A DNA stretch of 11,708 bases, taken from assembly GCA_027025615.1 (NCBI GenBank), contig JALVQM010000352.1:1-11708 (forward strand). Direction: 5' to 3'. This document shows positions 5,333-11,708 of the stretch, one piece after another. The notes below the pieces were generated by a model. It was not told the origin of the DNA and searched no databases. It saw only the letters and a list, made by a program, of their open reading frames with translations. Source of the stretch: Desulfobacteraceae bacterium. Lineage in GTDB: Bacteria; Desulfobacterota; Desulfobacteria; Desulfobacterales; Desulfosarcinaceae. Within the stretch, counting starts at the first letter, position 1. Every line of letters starts with the position of its first letter. The position numbers and the translations under genes were made by a program.

Positions 5333-7126
5333 TTATCCTGTTTTTTCGTGATCAGTTGAAATAAAAAGCTCCTTGCGGCGGCCTTCTTTAAGGTCGACAA
5401 GGCCCTGTTCACAAATACGCAGAAAGGGAATGGCCGCGCCGGTCAGGGTTACCAGGGAGAGCATGGGGTCGGGAAACGGTACGCCCAAAGAGGCTGCAGC
5501 CTGATTTATCGCTTCAGTGGTGGCGGCCAATTCTTCAAGGGGCAGGCGGGAACAAAGCCCGAAAACCGGCAGGGCCAGTTCAGCCAGTACATTTCCATCC
5601 AGGCAGACTACCGTTGCGCCATGAAGCTCTGCAATCCGGTTGACGGCCAGGGCCATGTCGTTATCATTGGCTCCCACCGCGATTATATCTGAGGTATCCC
5701 AAGCGGCACTGGATGCCATTGCTCCCCTGACAAGGCCAAATCCGCTTAAAAGTCCGGTAAAACAGCGGCCTGTGTGATGACTGCGATCAATGGCCGCTAC
5801 CTTGATCAATTGCCGCTCCGGATCTGCAATTACTTCCCCGTTTTTGGTGGAAGCATCTACGATCTTTTCGCGGGTGACCAGGTCGGTAACCATTTCAATG
5901 GCTCTTGTCATACTCCCGGGGCCTGGAGCAGGTATCCTGAAGTTGGCTGAGGTGAATTTTCTGCCCAGGTTAATGGAATCCAGGCTCGCGGGTTGGTATT
6001 GGTGAGCCCTTGCCCCGGCCAAGGCCTTGCCGTTTTCGGCCACCAGATTTCCGTTGCTGAAAACCATCAACGGTTTTATCTGCTTTACGTCAGGCACTAC
6101 CACCAGATCGGCACAGCGCCCAGGCGCTATTCCGCCTATGAGATGATCCAGTTTGAAGTGTTCGGCAACATTAAGGGTGGCAGCCTGAATTGCTCTGACC
6201 GGATCGAGGCCGGCCTTGATGGCCTGGCCCAGGCTGTAATCAAGATAGCCCTTGTAAAGCAGGTCCCTTGGGCTTATTCCGTCGGTAGCGATGGTGAACC
6301 TGCGCAGGTCGATTTCCATGTCTTTGACCTTGACCAGCTCAGCTATATCCCGACGGATGCTGCCTTCCCTGGCCATCACGTGTATTCCAAGCCGCATCCT
6401 CGCTGCGGCCTGTTCAGCGGTGATCGGCTCATGACAGGATGTTACCCCGCAGGCTGTGTAGGCTTGTAGCCTGGCGCCGGAGGCCCCAGCGCTGTGCCCT
6501 TCCACCAGCTTGCCCCGGCGGACTGCAGAATCAAGCAAGGGGCAGAAAAGGGCGGGATTCTGCAAAACTCCCTGCCAATATGATTCACCAATGGCCAGGA
6601 TATCGGGCCGGGCAAGCAGGAGTTCAAGGTCCCGCTTATCGATACCCCCTGTTGTCGGGCTGGTAGATACCATGGCCGGTGCGGTGGCAAACAATTTGAT
6701 AGGTTGATCTGCCAAAGCCTCCAGGAAATCGATTACACCATCCAGGCCGCATACCGGGTAGGGCTCCAGGGTTTCGGTAACTATGGTGGTTGTGCCGCCG
6801 GCCATGGCATGGGTTGCCAGGGTCGGCACGTCAAAGATCCAGGCCATATGGGTGTGTCCGTCTATCAGGCCGGGGATTATGGTTTTGCCCTCCAGGTTTA
6901 TTTTCTCTTTGGCGTTGGCCGTAATTGAGTTGACGGCTGGACCGCAATACGCGATCCAGCCGTCACAAATGGCCAGGATTTGGTCTTGCATCAGCTCCGC
7001 AGTAAAGACATTGACCACCTTGGCCCGGCTTAGCACAAGGTCAGCCCGGCGGCGGCCGAGGGCGACATCCATGAGTTTTTCCGGGTTGCGTCTGGCGGCA
7101 AGCTGTTCTGGTCCTACAGGTTTCAT
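5333..7126 (-). CDS. Divergent adenine-deaminase-like amidohydrolase
   Basis: The protein has 597 residues, the length and two-part layout of adenine deaminase (Ade): an amidohydrolase barrel followed by the Ade C-terminal domain (about 420-590, with GLLSGFGLVRGAMASS and GANDNDMALAVNRI). Metal-site features of the superfamily remain: HTH (H91, H93), EGHSAG (H211), CHEPIT (H232, E233), REGS (254-256 region) and TDG (D282). Two Ade signatures are changed. The usual P-H-E-I after GTTT is T-L-E-P here (H to L120, E121 kept), and the usual H-D-S-H-N of the C-terminal domain is W-D-T-S-D (476-480). Hydrolytic deamination or ring hydrolysis is likely, but adenine may not be the substrate. GGAAGGAG lies 6 nt before the ATG. 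The gene follows the iclR-type gene by 36 bp and the next gene starts 4 nt after its stop. Confidence 0.85.
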   Translation of the reverse strand: MKPVGPEQLAARRNPEKLMDVALGRRRADLVLSRAKVVNVFTAELMQDQILAICDGWIAYCGPAVNSITANAKEKINLEGKTIIPGLIDGHTHMAWIFDVPTLATHAMAGGTTTIVTETLEPYPVCGLDGVIDFLEALADQPIKLFATAPAMVSTSPTTGGIDKRDLELLLARPDILAIGESYWQGVLQNPALFCPLLDSAVRRGKLVEGHSAGASGARLQAYTACGVTSCHEPITAEQAAARMRLGIHVMAREGSIRRDIAELVKVKDMEIDLRRFTIATDGISPRDLLYKGYLDYSLGQAIKAGLDPVRAIQAATLNVAEHFKLDHLIGGIAPGRCADLVVVPDVKQIKPLMVFSNGNLVAENGKALAGARAHQYQPASLDSINLGRKFTSANFRIPAPGPGSMTRAIEMVTDLVTREKIVDASTKNGEVIADPERQLIKVAAIDRSHHTGRCFTGLLSGFGLVRGAMASSAAWDTSDIIAVGANDNDMALAVNRIAELHGATVVCLDGNVLAELALPVFGLCSRLPLEELAATTEAINQAAASLGVPFPDPMLSLVTLTGAAIPFLRICEQGLVDLKEGRRKELFISTDHEKTG

Positions 7127-7162
7127 CCACGGCTCCTTCCGGAATTTTCGGCGTAAATATTG

Positions 7163-7921
7163 TCAGGCCAGTCGGGCAGAAAGTTCAGTTTTCCGGCTGA
7201 AAAGAAATTCGCCGATTTCTTCAAGTTGTTCATCTGAAAAAACCGCTGCCAGGCCCACACACCAAAGGGCCAGTGCAGGGACAAGACCTGCCTCCAGAGC
7301 CACAGCCACTGCCACCACTCCTGGCAGGTATTCCTGGCGGTCTACGGCATATCCTTTGCGGCGCACATTTTCCAGCTCTTGCAGGTAACATTCAAGGTCA
7401 GCAGAACTGTTGCCCGGGCCTGCTATGCCGTGTTGCCTGATCATGGCACGCGCATTTTCTTCATCGAGTCCGGACAGCAGCAGTTTTCCCAGGGCCCCGG
7501 CCAGAAGGGGCAGCCTGGTTCCCGGCGGGGCACTTATCTTGATGGTATTTTCTGGTTCAGCGGCGGCCAGGATCAGGTTGGACCTTGTGCCCATGACTCC
7601 CAGGCAAACTGTTTGACCCAGTTTACGGCAGATCTTTTCCAGTTCAGGCTGCAAGCGTGTGGTTAGCCTTGGCCAGTTGACCGAATCGACCGCCAAGTCG
7701 TGAATCAGGGTGCCCAGGCGCAGCCTTTTGGTTCCCGGAATCCGCTCCAGGGCGTTTGCTTCCAGCAGGGCCTTGACCAGACCGTGAACAGTGCTTTTGC
7801 CTAGATTCAGGTTTTCGGCCAGACGGCTTATTCCAACCGGTTCCCCGGCGCGGGCCACTTCCTCCAGCAGGGCGAAGGCCCGGACCACAGCCGGTGCCCG
7901 GTAGCCTGGTGAGATAGTCAT
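7163..7921 (-). CDS. IclR-family transcriptional regulator
   Basis: The protein has 252 residues, the normal size for IclR regulators. The N-terminal winged helix-turn-helix (about 8-72) contains ISRLAENLNLGKSTVHGLVKAL and a wing reaching RLRLG. The C-terminal effector domain (about 80-250) contains the family's A-G-A-L-G-K-L-L-L-S-G and R-R-K-G-Y-A-V-D-R-Q-E patterns. IclR proteins control catabolic genes, often their own divergent neighbours, in response to small carboxylates or aromatic compounds. Here it is the first gene of the leftward operon and faces the xdhC-type operon across 163 bp, so it likely controls both. The start at 7921 has AGGT a few bases upstream. The effector cannot be deduced; the module's substrate is the natural guess. 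Confidence 0.93.
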   Translation of the reverse strand: MTISPGYRAPAVVRAFALLEEVARAGEPVGISRLAENLNLGKSTVHGLVKALLEANALERIPGTKRLRLGTLIHDLAVDSVNWPRLTTRLQPELEKICRKLGQTVCLGVMGTRSNLILAAAEPENTIKISAPPGTRLPLLAGALGKLLLSGLDEENARAMIRQHGIAGPGNSSADLECYLQELENVRRKGYAVDRQEYLPGVVAVAVALEAGLVPALALWCVGLAAVFSDEQLEEIGEFLFSRKTELSARLA

Positions 7922-7960
7922 TATTAACCTGCAAAGTTCAGTATAGTGAATTTAAAGATA

Positions 7961-7989
7961 AACTTACATCGAGCTGTAATATTTGTCAA
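7961..7989 (-). promoter_or_regulatory. Possible promoter of the leftward iclR-type operon
   Basis: A perfect TTGACA (7989-7984 on the minus strand) is followed after 17 nt by TAAGTT (7966-7961), a weak -10 (3/6). TATACT at 7945-7940 is a better -10 match but has no good -35. The -35 box lies in the left arm of the inverted repeat shared with the opposite promoter. Confidence 0.35.
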
Positions 7990-8023
7990 TAGCTGATAAT
8001 TGGTGATATAAACAATATTGACA
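7984..8023. repeat. Inverted repeat TGTCAATA/TATTGACA spanning both divergent -35 boxes, candidate IclR operator
   Basis: TGTCAATA (7984-7991) and TATTGACA (8016-8023) are exact reverse complements whose centres are 32 bp apart, about three DNA turns. Each arm contains the -35 hexamer TTGACA of one of the two divergent promoters. The right arm also overlaps a perfect palindrome CAATATTG (8013-8020). A dimeric or tetrameric regulator bound here could block both operons. The symmetry may instead simply be two good -35 boxes back to back. Confidence 0.4.
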
Positions 8024-8047
8024 TTAATACCGTTTTGAAGATAAAAT
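8018..8047 (+). promoter_or_regulatory. Sigma-70-type promoter of the xdhC-aor operon
   Basis: TTGACA (8018-8023, perfect) and TAAAAT (8042-8047, 5/6) are separated by 18 nt. Transcription would start near 8054, leaving a leader of about 30 nt before the TTG start. A TATAAT at 8062-8067 lacks a properly spaced -35 (TTGAAG at 8035-8040 is 21 nt away). Confidence 0.55.
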
Positions 8048-8071
8048 CAACAGATGTATAGTATAATGAAC

Positions 8072-8077
8072 AAGGAG
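8072..8077 (+). promoter_or_regulatory. AAGGAG ribosome binding site fixing the TTG start at 8085
   Basis: AAGGAG is 7 nt before TTG 8085, which is ideal. The other in-frame TTG at 8079 would be only 1 nt away, too close to be used. Confidence 0.65.
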
Positions 8078-8084
8078 TTTGGCT

Positions 8085-9140
8085 TTGGAAACTAATCTGG
8101 TGAGGAAATTAATTGCTGTTCTGGAAAAAGGACAATCCCTTGTCCTGGCTACTGTAGTGGCTCAATCAGGGTCTTCGCCCCGAACCGCAGGTAGTCGCAT
8201 GCTGGTGTATCAGGATGGAACCAGCATGGGAACTATTGGTGGAGGACGCCTGGAAGGTGACGTGGTTAAAGCTGCTCCGGAATGCCTTGAACGTGGTGTC
8301 CCCGAGTTTCTGGACTTTGACCTTGCCGGTGATCCCGGCGTGGATACCATGGACATGATTTGCGGCGGCAGGATGCAGGTATTGCTGGAGCCGGTAACAC
8401 CTGGTAAAGGCCAGGTGGAACTATGGGTAGAACTATCCAGGGCCATGGAGGCAAAGCGCAAGGTGGTTCTGGTAACAGAGATCAGCGGCTCTATAAATAT
8501 GCCCGGCCTGTTGCGGCGTTACCTGGTTATAGATGGCAAGCTGGCAGCTGTGACAGGATGCAATGACAACCCGGATCCAATATTGAAATTTGCCGGTTCC
8601 CTGCGCAAAGCCCGTAGGCCGGTGATTAGAATCGAAAAAGAACGGGTGCTTGTGGCAGAAAGAATGTTTCCTCCGGGGGTGGTTTTTATTTTCGGCGCCG
8701 GCCATGTTTCCTGCGCATTGGCCCGGCTTGCCAAGATGGCCGGCTTTCGAACGGTTATTCTCGACGACCGTGACCAGTATGCCTGTCGAGAGCGGTTTCC
8801 GGACGCTGAGCGGATAATTGTCCTTGAATCCTTTGAAAATGCTTTTCAGAATCTTGAAATAGATGCCGACAGTTACATTGTCATTGTTACCAGGGGCCAT
8901 TGCCATGACAAGACGGTTTTGGCCCAGGCACTCACCACCAAAGCCGGCTATATAGGGATGATCGGCAGTACTAGAAAACGGGATGCCATTTACAAGGCTC
9001 TGCTGGCAGAGGGTTTCCCGGACCACAGTCTGGAACAGGTTGCCTGCCCCATTGGACTTGCCATAGGGGCGGAAACTCCCGAAGAGATAGCTGTAAGTAT
9101 TGTCGGCCAGCTGATCCAGGTCAGGGCCGGGGGGCGTTGA
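8085..9140 (+). CDS. xdhC: XdhC/CoxI-family molybdenum-cofactor maturation protein
   Basis: This 351-residue protein has both family domains. The N-terminal XdhC/CoxI part includes LATVVAQSGSSPRTAGSRM (about 21-39) and TIGGGRLEG (50-58). The C-terminal Rossmann part begins at FGAGHVS (203-209) and contains VTRGHCHD and GYIGMIGSTRKRD. XdhC binds the molybdenum cofactor, helps it receive its terminal sulfur and delivers it to xanthine dehydrogenase-type hydroxylases. No such hydroxylase is seen; an AOR-family enzyme lies downstream in the same operon, so this member may serve a pyranopterin of a different enzyme class. The start is an uncommon TTG chosen by its ribosome binding site. The stop overlaps the next ATG (TGATG), a sign of coupled translation. 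Confidence 0.9.
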   Translation: METNLVRKLIAVLEKGQSLVLATVVAQSGSSPRTAGSRMLVYQDGTSMGTIGGGRLEGDVVKAAPECLERGVPEFLDFDLAGDPGVDTMDMICGGRMQVLLEPVTPGKGQVELWVELSRAMEAKRKVVLVTEISGSINMPGLLRRYLVIDGKLAAVTGCNDNPDPILKFAGSLRKARRPVIRIEKERVLVAERMFPPGVVFIFGAGHVSCALARLAKMAGFRTVILDDRDQYACRERFPDAERIIVLESFENAFQNLEIDADSYIVIVTRGHCHDKTVLAQALTTKAGYIGMIGSTRKRDAIYKALLAEGFPDHSLEQVACPIGLAIGAETPEEIAVSIVGQLIQVRAGGR

Positions 9141-9355
9141 TGGGAACAGAGAATCCAATAAAGCCTGAAGCTGAATCAACGGCAGTGCGCTGCCTGTCCT
9201 GTTTTAACCGATTTTCTCCTCCAGCAGGCCTTGAAGAGGCCCAGTGTCCGGTTTGCGGTTTGTGGTGGAGGCTAACCTGGGTTGGCAAAGACTTTGCCAA
9301 AATCCGAGGGCCTGTATGGAAAAAATTTCCAGGCCTGGAAAATGTGGATATCTGA
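9140..9355 (+). CDS. 71-residue zinc-ribbon protein between xdhC and aor
   Basis: This is a short acidic-to-basic protein with two Cys pairs, C18-LS-C21 and C36-PV-C39, spaced 14 residues apart: a treble-clef/zinc-ribbon pattern that binds zinc or, like rubredoxin, iron. The rest is rich in Trp, Phe and Lys (GLWWRLTWVGKDF, VWKKFPGL). ATG 9140 shares one base with the xdhC stop. The frame ends at 9355, 4 nt before the preferred aor start and overlapping an alternative one. This packing makes a real gene likely despite its size. It could be an assembly or scaffold factor for the AOR enzyme, or a small electron carrier; neither can be decided from the sequence. Confidence 0.75.
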   Translation: MGTENPIKPEAESTAVRCLSCFNRFSPPAGLEEAQCPVCGLWWRLTWVGKDFAKIRGPVWKKFPGLENVDI

Positions 9356-9359
9356 CAAA

Positions 9360-11309
9360 ATGGACATAATGACTAAAGGCCAGAGGATCGCTTTTATAGA
9401 TCTTGGACGGCAAACATTCAGGATTGAGACCCTGGACCCTGATCTTAGCGGCCGTTTCCTGGGAGGCAGGGGGCTTGCTGCCTGGCTCCTGCTGCAGCTC
9501 TGTCCGACAGGTTGTAATCCCCTGGGGCCTGATAACCCATTGATCATAAGCACCGGACTTCTGTCAGGCACCATGGCAACGGCCTCTGCCAGGGTTAACT
9601 TTGCCGCCCGCTCCCCCTTAACGGGCCTTATCGGTTCTTCCAACATGGGCGGAGGTTTTGCTCCGGAGATGCGTTGGGCTGGTTTTGAACATCTGGTCAT
9701 TAGCGGTCGGTCCGACTCGCCTGTCTGGCTGTTTATAAATGATGGAAAAATTGAATTTCATAGTGCCGGACATCTTTGGGGCCTGGGAGTCTATGCGACA
9801 AGGCGCAGCCTGTATTCAACCGTTGGTGATCCACGTGCTCAGGTTCTTTGTATTGGACCGGCCGGAGAAAATCGTGTCCTTTTTGCCTGTATCATGGGGG
9901 GTATAAAAAGTGCCGCCGGCAGAACCGGTTTAGGTGCTGTCATGGGATCCAAGAACCTGAAAGCCGTTGTCTGTCGCGGCAAGGCAGATATTCCTATTGC
10001 CTATCCCGGCAAAGCCCTGGAGTACAACCACAAGGTTATAAAGCAGGTCGTAAACTCCAAGGTTTCCAGGGTCATGCAGCGTTGGGGGACGGCCTTTATT
10101 TTTGATGTTACCAATACCACCGGCCTGGTCAGAACTCGTAATTTCCAGTATAATCAGTTGCCTAACAGTGAAGACCTGGAATGTGAGGCCATGGAAACCT
10201 ATTCCAGCTCCATGGCGGCCTGTTTTGGTTGCCAGGTCCACTGCCGGCATCGTTACCGGCTTGACAATGGTCCTTACAAAGATGTTTGGGGCCAGGGCCC
10301 CGAATATTCGAGTCTAGGTGCATTTGGGACCGAGGTGGGCTGTCGATCTATGAAAATTGTACTTGAATGCAATCACCTGGTAAACGATCTGGGACTGGAT
10401 ACCATAGAGACGGGTTCAATGATTGCCTGGGCCATGGAACTGTATGAAAAGGGAATTTTGACCCGACAGGATACCGGAGGTTTGGAGCTGGAATGGGGGC
10501 GGCCGGACGCGGTCCTTACATTGATAAGGCAGATTGCTTTTCGCCAAGGTCTTGGAGATATTTTGGCCAAAGGTCCCCTGCAAGCTGCAGATTCCATCGG
10601 GCAGGGAAGTCATAAATACCTTATCCAGGTCAAAGGTATGAGCAGCCTGCATTCAGATGAGCGGCCCACTCCATCCCTGGCTCTGAACATTGCAGTAGCC
10701 TCCCGCGGTGCTGATCATCTGCGGGGAAGACCGGCCATTGATCTTTACAATTTACCCCAGGATCTGCTGGATAAAGTATATCGCAGTCCTGATGGCTACC
10801 AGGGCCCACTGGTGAACGATTGGACCAGATACCAGGGCAAGGCCCGGATGGTCATGTGGCAGGAGATCCTTTACATGCTTGTAGACTCCCTTGGTATCTG
10901 CAAGTTTCACACGGTATTCTTCAGTCCCAATCATCCAGCTTTTGAAGAATTCAGCAAGCTTATCCAATACAATGTCGGACTTGAACTTTCAGCCGAAAAA
11001 TTATGGAACATAGGTCAGCGTTGCTGCATCCTGGAAAGGATCTATAACTTGCGGCATGGGCTGCGGCGGGAACACGACTGGTTACCGGATCGTTTTTTCG
11101 ACGAACCTACGCCTTTGGGCCTGCCGGTTGCCCGGGGCAAATGCATAGACCGGAAAAAGTTTGCCAACCTGATAGACGATTATTACAGCTTGTTTGGTTG
11201 CGATCCTGAAGGGGTGCCCACAGCCGAGCTGTTAAGCAGGCTTGAACTTGAAGAATTTATGGAAGATTGCCGGAGCGGTAGCCTTAAAAAAGAGGGGGAC
11301 CTGCAATGA
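9360..11309 (+). CDS. aor: Aldehyde:ferredoxin oxidoreductase (AOR) family tungsten/molybdenum enzyme
   Basis: The protein has 649 residues, close to the family's usual 600-650. The AOR N-terminal domain shows FIDLGRQTF, FLGGRGLAAWLL, SPLTGLIGSSNMGG and GRTGLGAVMGSKNLKAV, which bind the pyranopterin cofactor. The 4Fe-4S ligands are present: C288-x2-C291-x3-C295 and a distal C514 in DSLGICK. NDLGLDT (342-348) matches the first pterin-binding loop. E315 in GPEYSSLG is placed like the catalytic-site Glu of characterised AORs, and H431 in LHSDER may be active-site. Such enzymes oxidise aldehydes, or reduce acids, with a W- or Mo-bis-pyranopterin, using ferredoxin. There is no signal peptide, so it is cytoplasmic. 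The start is uncertain among ATG 9342, 9360 and 9369. The stop overlaps the ferredoxin start (ATGA). Confidence 0.93.
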   Translation: MDIMTKGQRIAFIDLGRQTFRIETLDPDLSGRFLGGRGLAAWLLLQLCPTGCNPLGPDNPLIISTGLLSGTMATASARVNFAARSPLTGLIGSSNMGGGFAPEMRWAGFEHLVISGRSDSPVWLFINDGKIEFHSAGHLWGLGVYATRRSLYSTVGDPRAQVLCIGPAGENRVLFACIMGGIKSAAGRTGLGAVMGSKNLKAVVCRGKADIPIAYPGKALEYNHKVIKQVVNSKVSRVMQRWGTAFIFDVTNTTGLVRTRNFQYNQLPNSEDLECEAMETYSSSMAACFGCQVHCRHRYRLDNGPYKDVWGQGPEYSSLGAFGTEVGCRSMKIVLECNHLVNDLGLDTIETGSMIAWAMELYEKGILTRQDTGGLELEWGRPDAVLTLIRQIAFRQGLGDILAKGPLQAADSIGQGSHKYLIQVKGMSSLHSDERPTPSLALNIAVASRGADHLRGRPAIDLYNLPQDLLDKVYRSPDGYQGPLVNDWTRYQGKARMVMWQEILYMLVDSLGICKFHTVFFSPNHPAFEEFSKLIQYNVGLELSAEKLWNIGQRCCILERIYNLRHGLRREHDWLPDRFFDEPTPLGLPVARGKCIDRKKFANLIDDYYSLFGCDPEGVPTAELLSRLELEEFMEDCRSGSLKKEGDLQ

Positions 11310-11708
11310 GCTTGACGGGCGTTGTAAAAAAGCTTTACCTGCAGGCCGATCTTTGTACAGGGTGCCGTTTGTGTGAAGCGGTTTGCAGCGTTTGGCATGA
11401 AGGGGTGACCAATCCTGAAAAGGCCCGCCTGCGGGTTGTGGCAAATGAAGATGATAATATTTTTAAACCGGTTGCCTGTCGCCAGTGCAGGAAGCCAAGG
11501 TGTATCAGTGCCTGTCCATCTTCGGCTATCACGCGGGATGAGCAAACCCTGATTATGCACCTCGAGCCGGGACTTTGTGACGGATGTGGCAAGTGTGTCG
11601 AAGCTTGTCCCTTTGGGGCCTTGCAATTTGATACCAGGGCAGGCAAGCCCCTGGTGTGTGATTTATGCCAGGGGAATCCCCAGTGTGCCCGTTTTTGCGA
11701 CAGTATGG
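11306..11708 (+). CDS. Four-cluster [4Fe-4S] ferredoxin subunit, partial at right edge
   Basis: The visible 134 residues contain exactly 16 cysteines in four groups: C17/20/23/27, C58/61/66/70, C91/94/97/101 and C118/121/127/131. This is the arrangement of HycB/DmsB/YdhY-type electron-transfer subunits holding four cubane clusters. It is also comparable to the small ferredoxin subunit that forms a filament-like wire with the AOR catalytic subunit in Aromatoleum-type AorAB. The start ATG overlaps the aor stop, with GAGGGGG about 7 nt upstream, so the two are almost certainly made together and form a complex. It would carry electrons from the pterin enzyme to a further partner, possibly an NAD(P)H- or ferredoxin-linked flavoprotein beyond the window. 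There is no twin-arginine signal. Confidence 0.92.
   Translation, partial: MSLTGVVKKLYLQADLCTGCRLCEAVCSVWHEGVTNPEKARLRVVANEDDNIFKPVACRQCRKPRCISACPSSAITRDEQTLIMHLEPGLCDGCGKCVEACPFGALQFDTRAGKPLVCDLCQGNPQCARFCDSM

Noticed and set aside
5993..6469. 158-codon plus-strand frame opposite the amidohydrolase gene
   Set aside because: It overlaps conserved amidohydrolase coding sequence and has no ribosome binding site or recognisable motif.
8035..8067. Promoter made of TTGAAG and TATAAT before xdhC
   Set aside because: The 21-nt spacing is too long. TTGACA (8018) with TAAAAT (8042) at 18 nt fits better.
8433..9179. 248-codon minus-strand frame opposite xdhC
   Set aside because: It is antisense to a clear XdhC protein, and its translation is rich in His/Gly/Asn with no domain pattern.

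Overview
The window looks like a chromosomal stretch from an anaerobic, respiratory-type bacterium of moderate GC content. An aldehyde:ferredoxin oxidoreductase (AOR) family enzyme, a four-cluster ferredoxin, a bacteriohemerythrin and a secreted beta-helix protein together suggest a sulfate-reducer-like lineage such as Desulfobacterota. That assignment is inference from gene content; there is no rRNA or other taxonomic marker. I see no tRNA, rRNA, CRISPR array, insertion sequence or phage gene.

Left part (1-2043). Two minus-strand genes come first. One encodes a small four-helix membrane protein. The other, overlapping its stop codon, encodes a secreted right-handed beta-helix repeat protein that runs off the left edge. 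The beta-helix gene appears to carry a one-base frame disruption at its very start, and its signal peptide lacks the lipobox cysteine usual in similar glycine-rich leaders. A gene-poor region of about 0.6 kb follows, with a 9-bp perfect dyad just upstream of the next gene.

Middle part (2044-4860). A GlcD-type FAD-linked oxidase (glycolate / D-lactate dehydrogenase family) lies alone on the plus strand. Convergent to it, on the minus strand, are two single genes: a SpoIIAA/STAS-like small protein and a bacteriohemerythrin with all seven di-iron ligands.

Right part (4861-11708), the most interesting region. It is a divergent gene module around a 163-bp control region at 7922-8084. Leftward runs an apparent operon of an IclR-family regulator, a divergent adenine-deaminase-like amidohydrolase and an L-2-amino-thiazoline-4-carboxylate (ATC) hydrolase-family protein. 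Rightward runs a tightly coupled operon of an XdhC/CoxI-family cofactor protein, a 71-residue zinc-ribbon protein, an AOR-family tungsten/molybdenum oxidoreductase and a ferredoxin with 16 cysteines, cut by the window end. The two -35 boxes sit in a perfect inverted repeat (TATTGACA) between the operons.

My reading is a regulated catabolic module for a nitrogen heterocycle or a related aldehyde. Amidohydrolase and ring-opening-type enzymes would supply a substrate, and an AOR-ferredoxin complex would do the redox step. This resembles anaerobic purine gene clusters, except that the xanthine-dehydrogenase-type molybdenum hydroxylase is replaced, within the visible part, by an AOR enzyme. The substrate cannot be read from the sequence.
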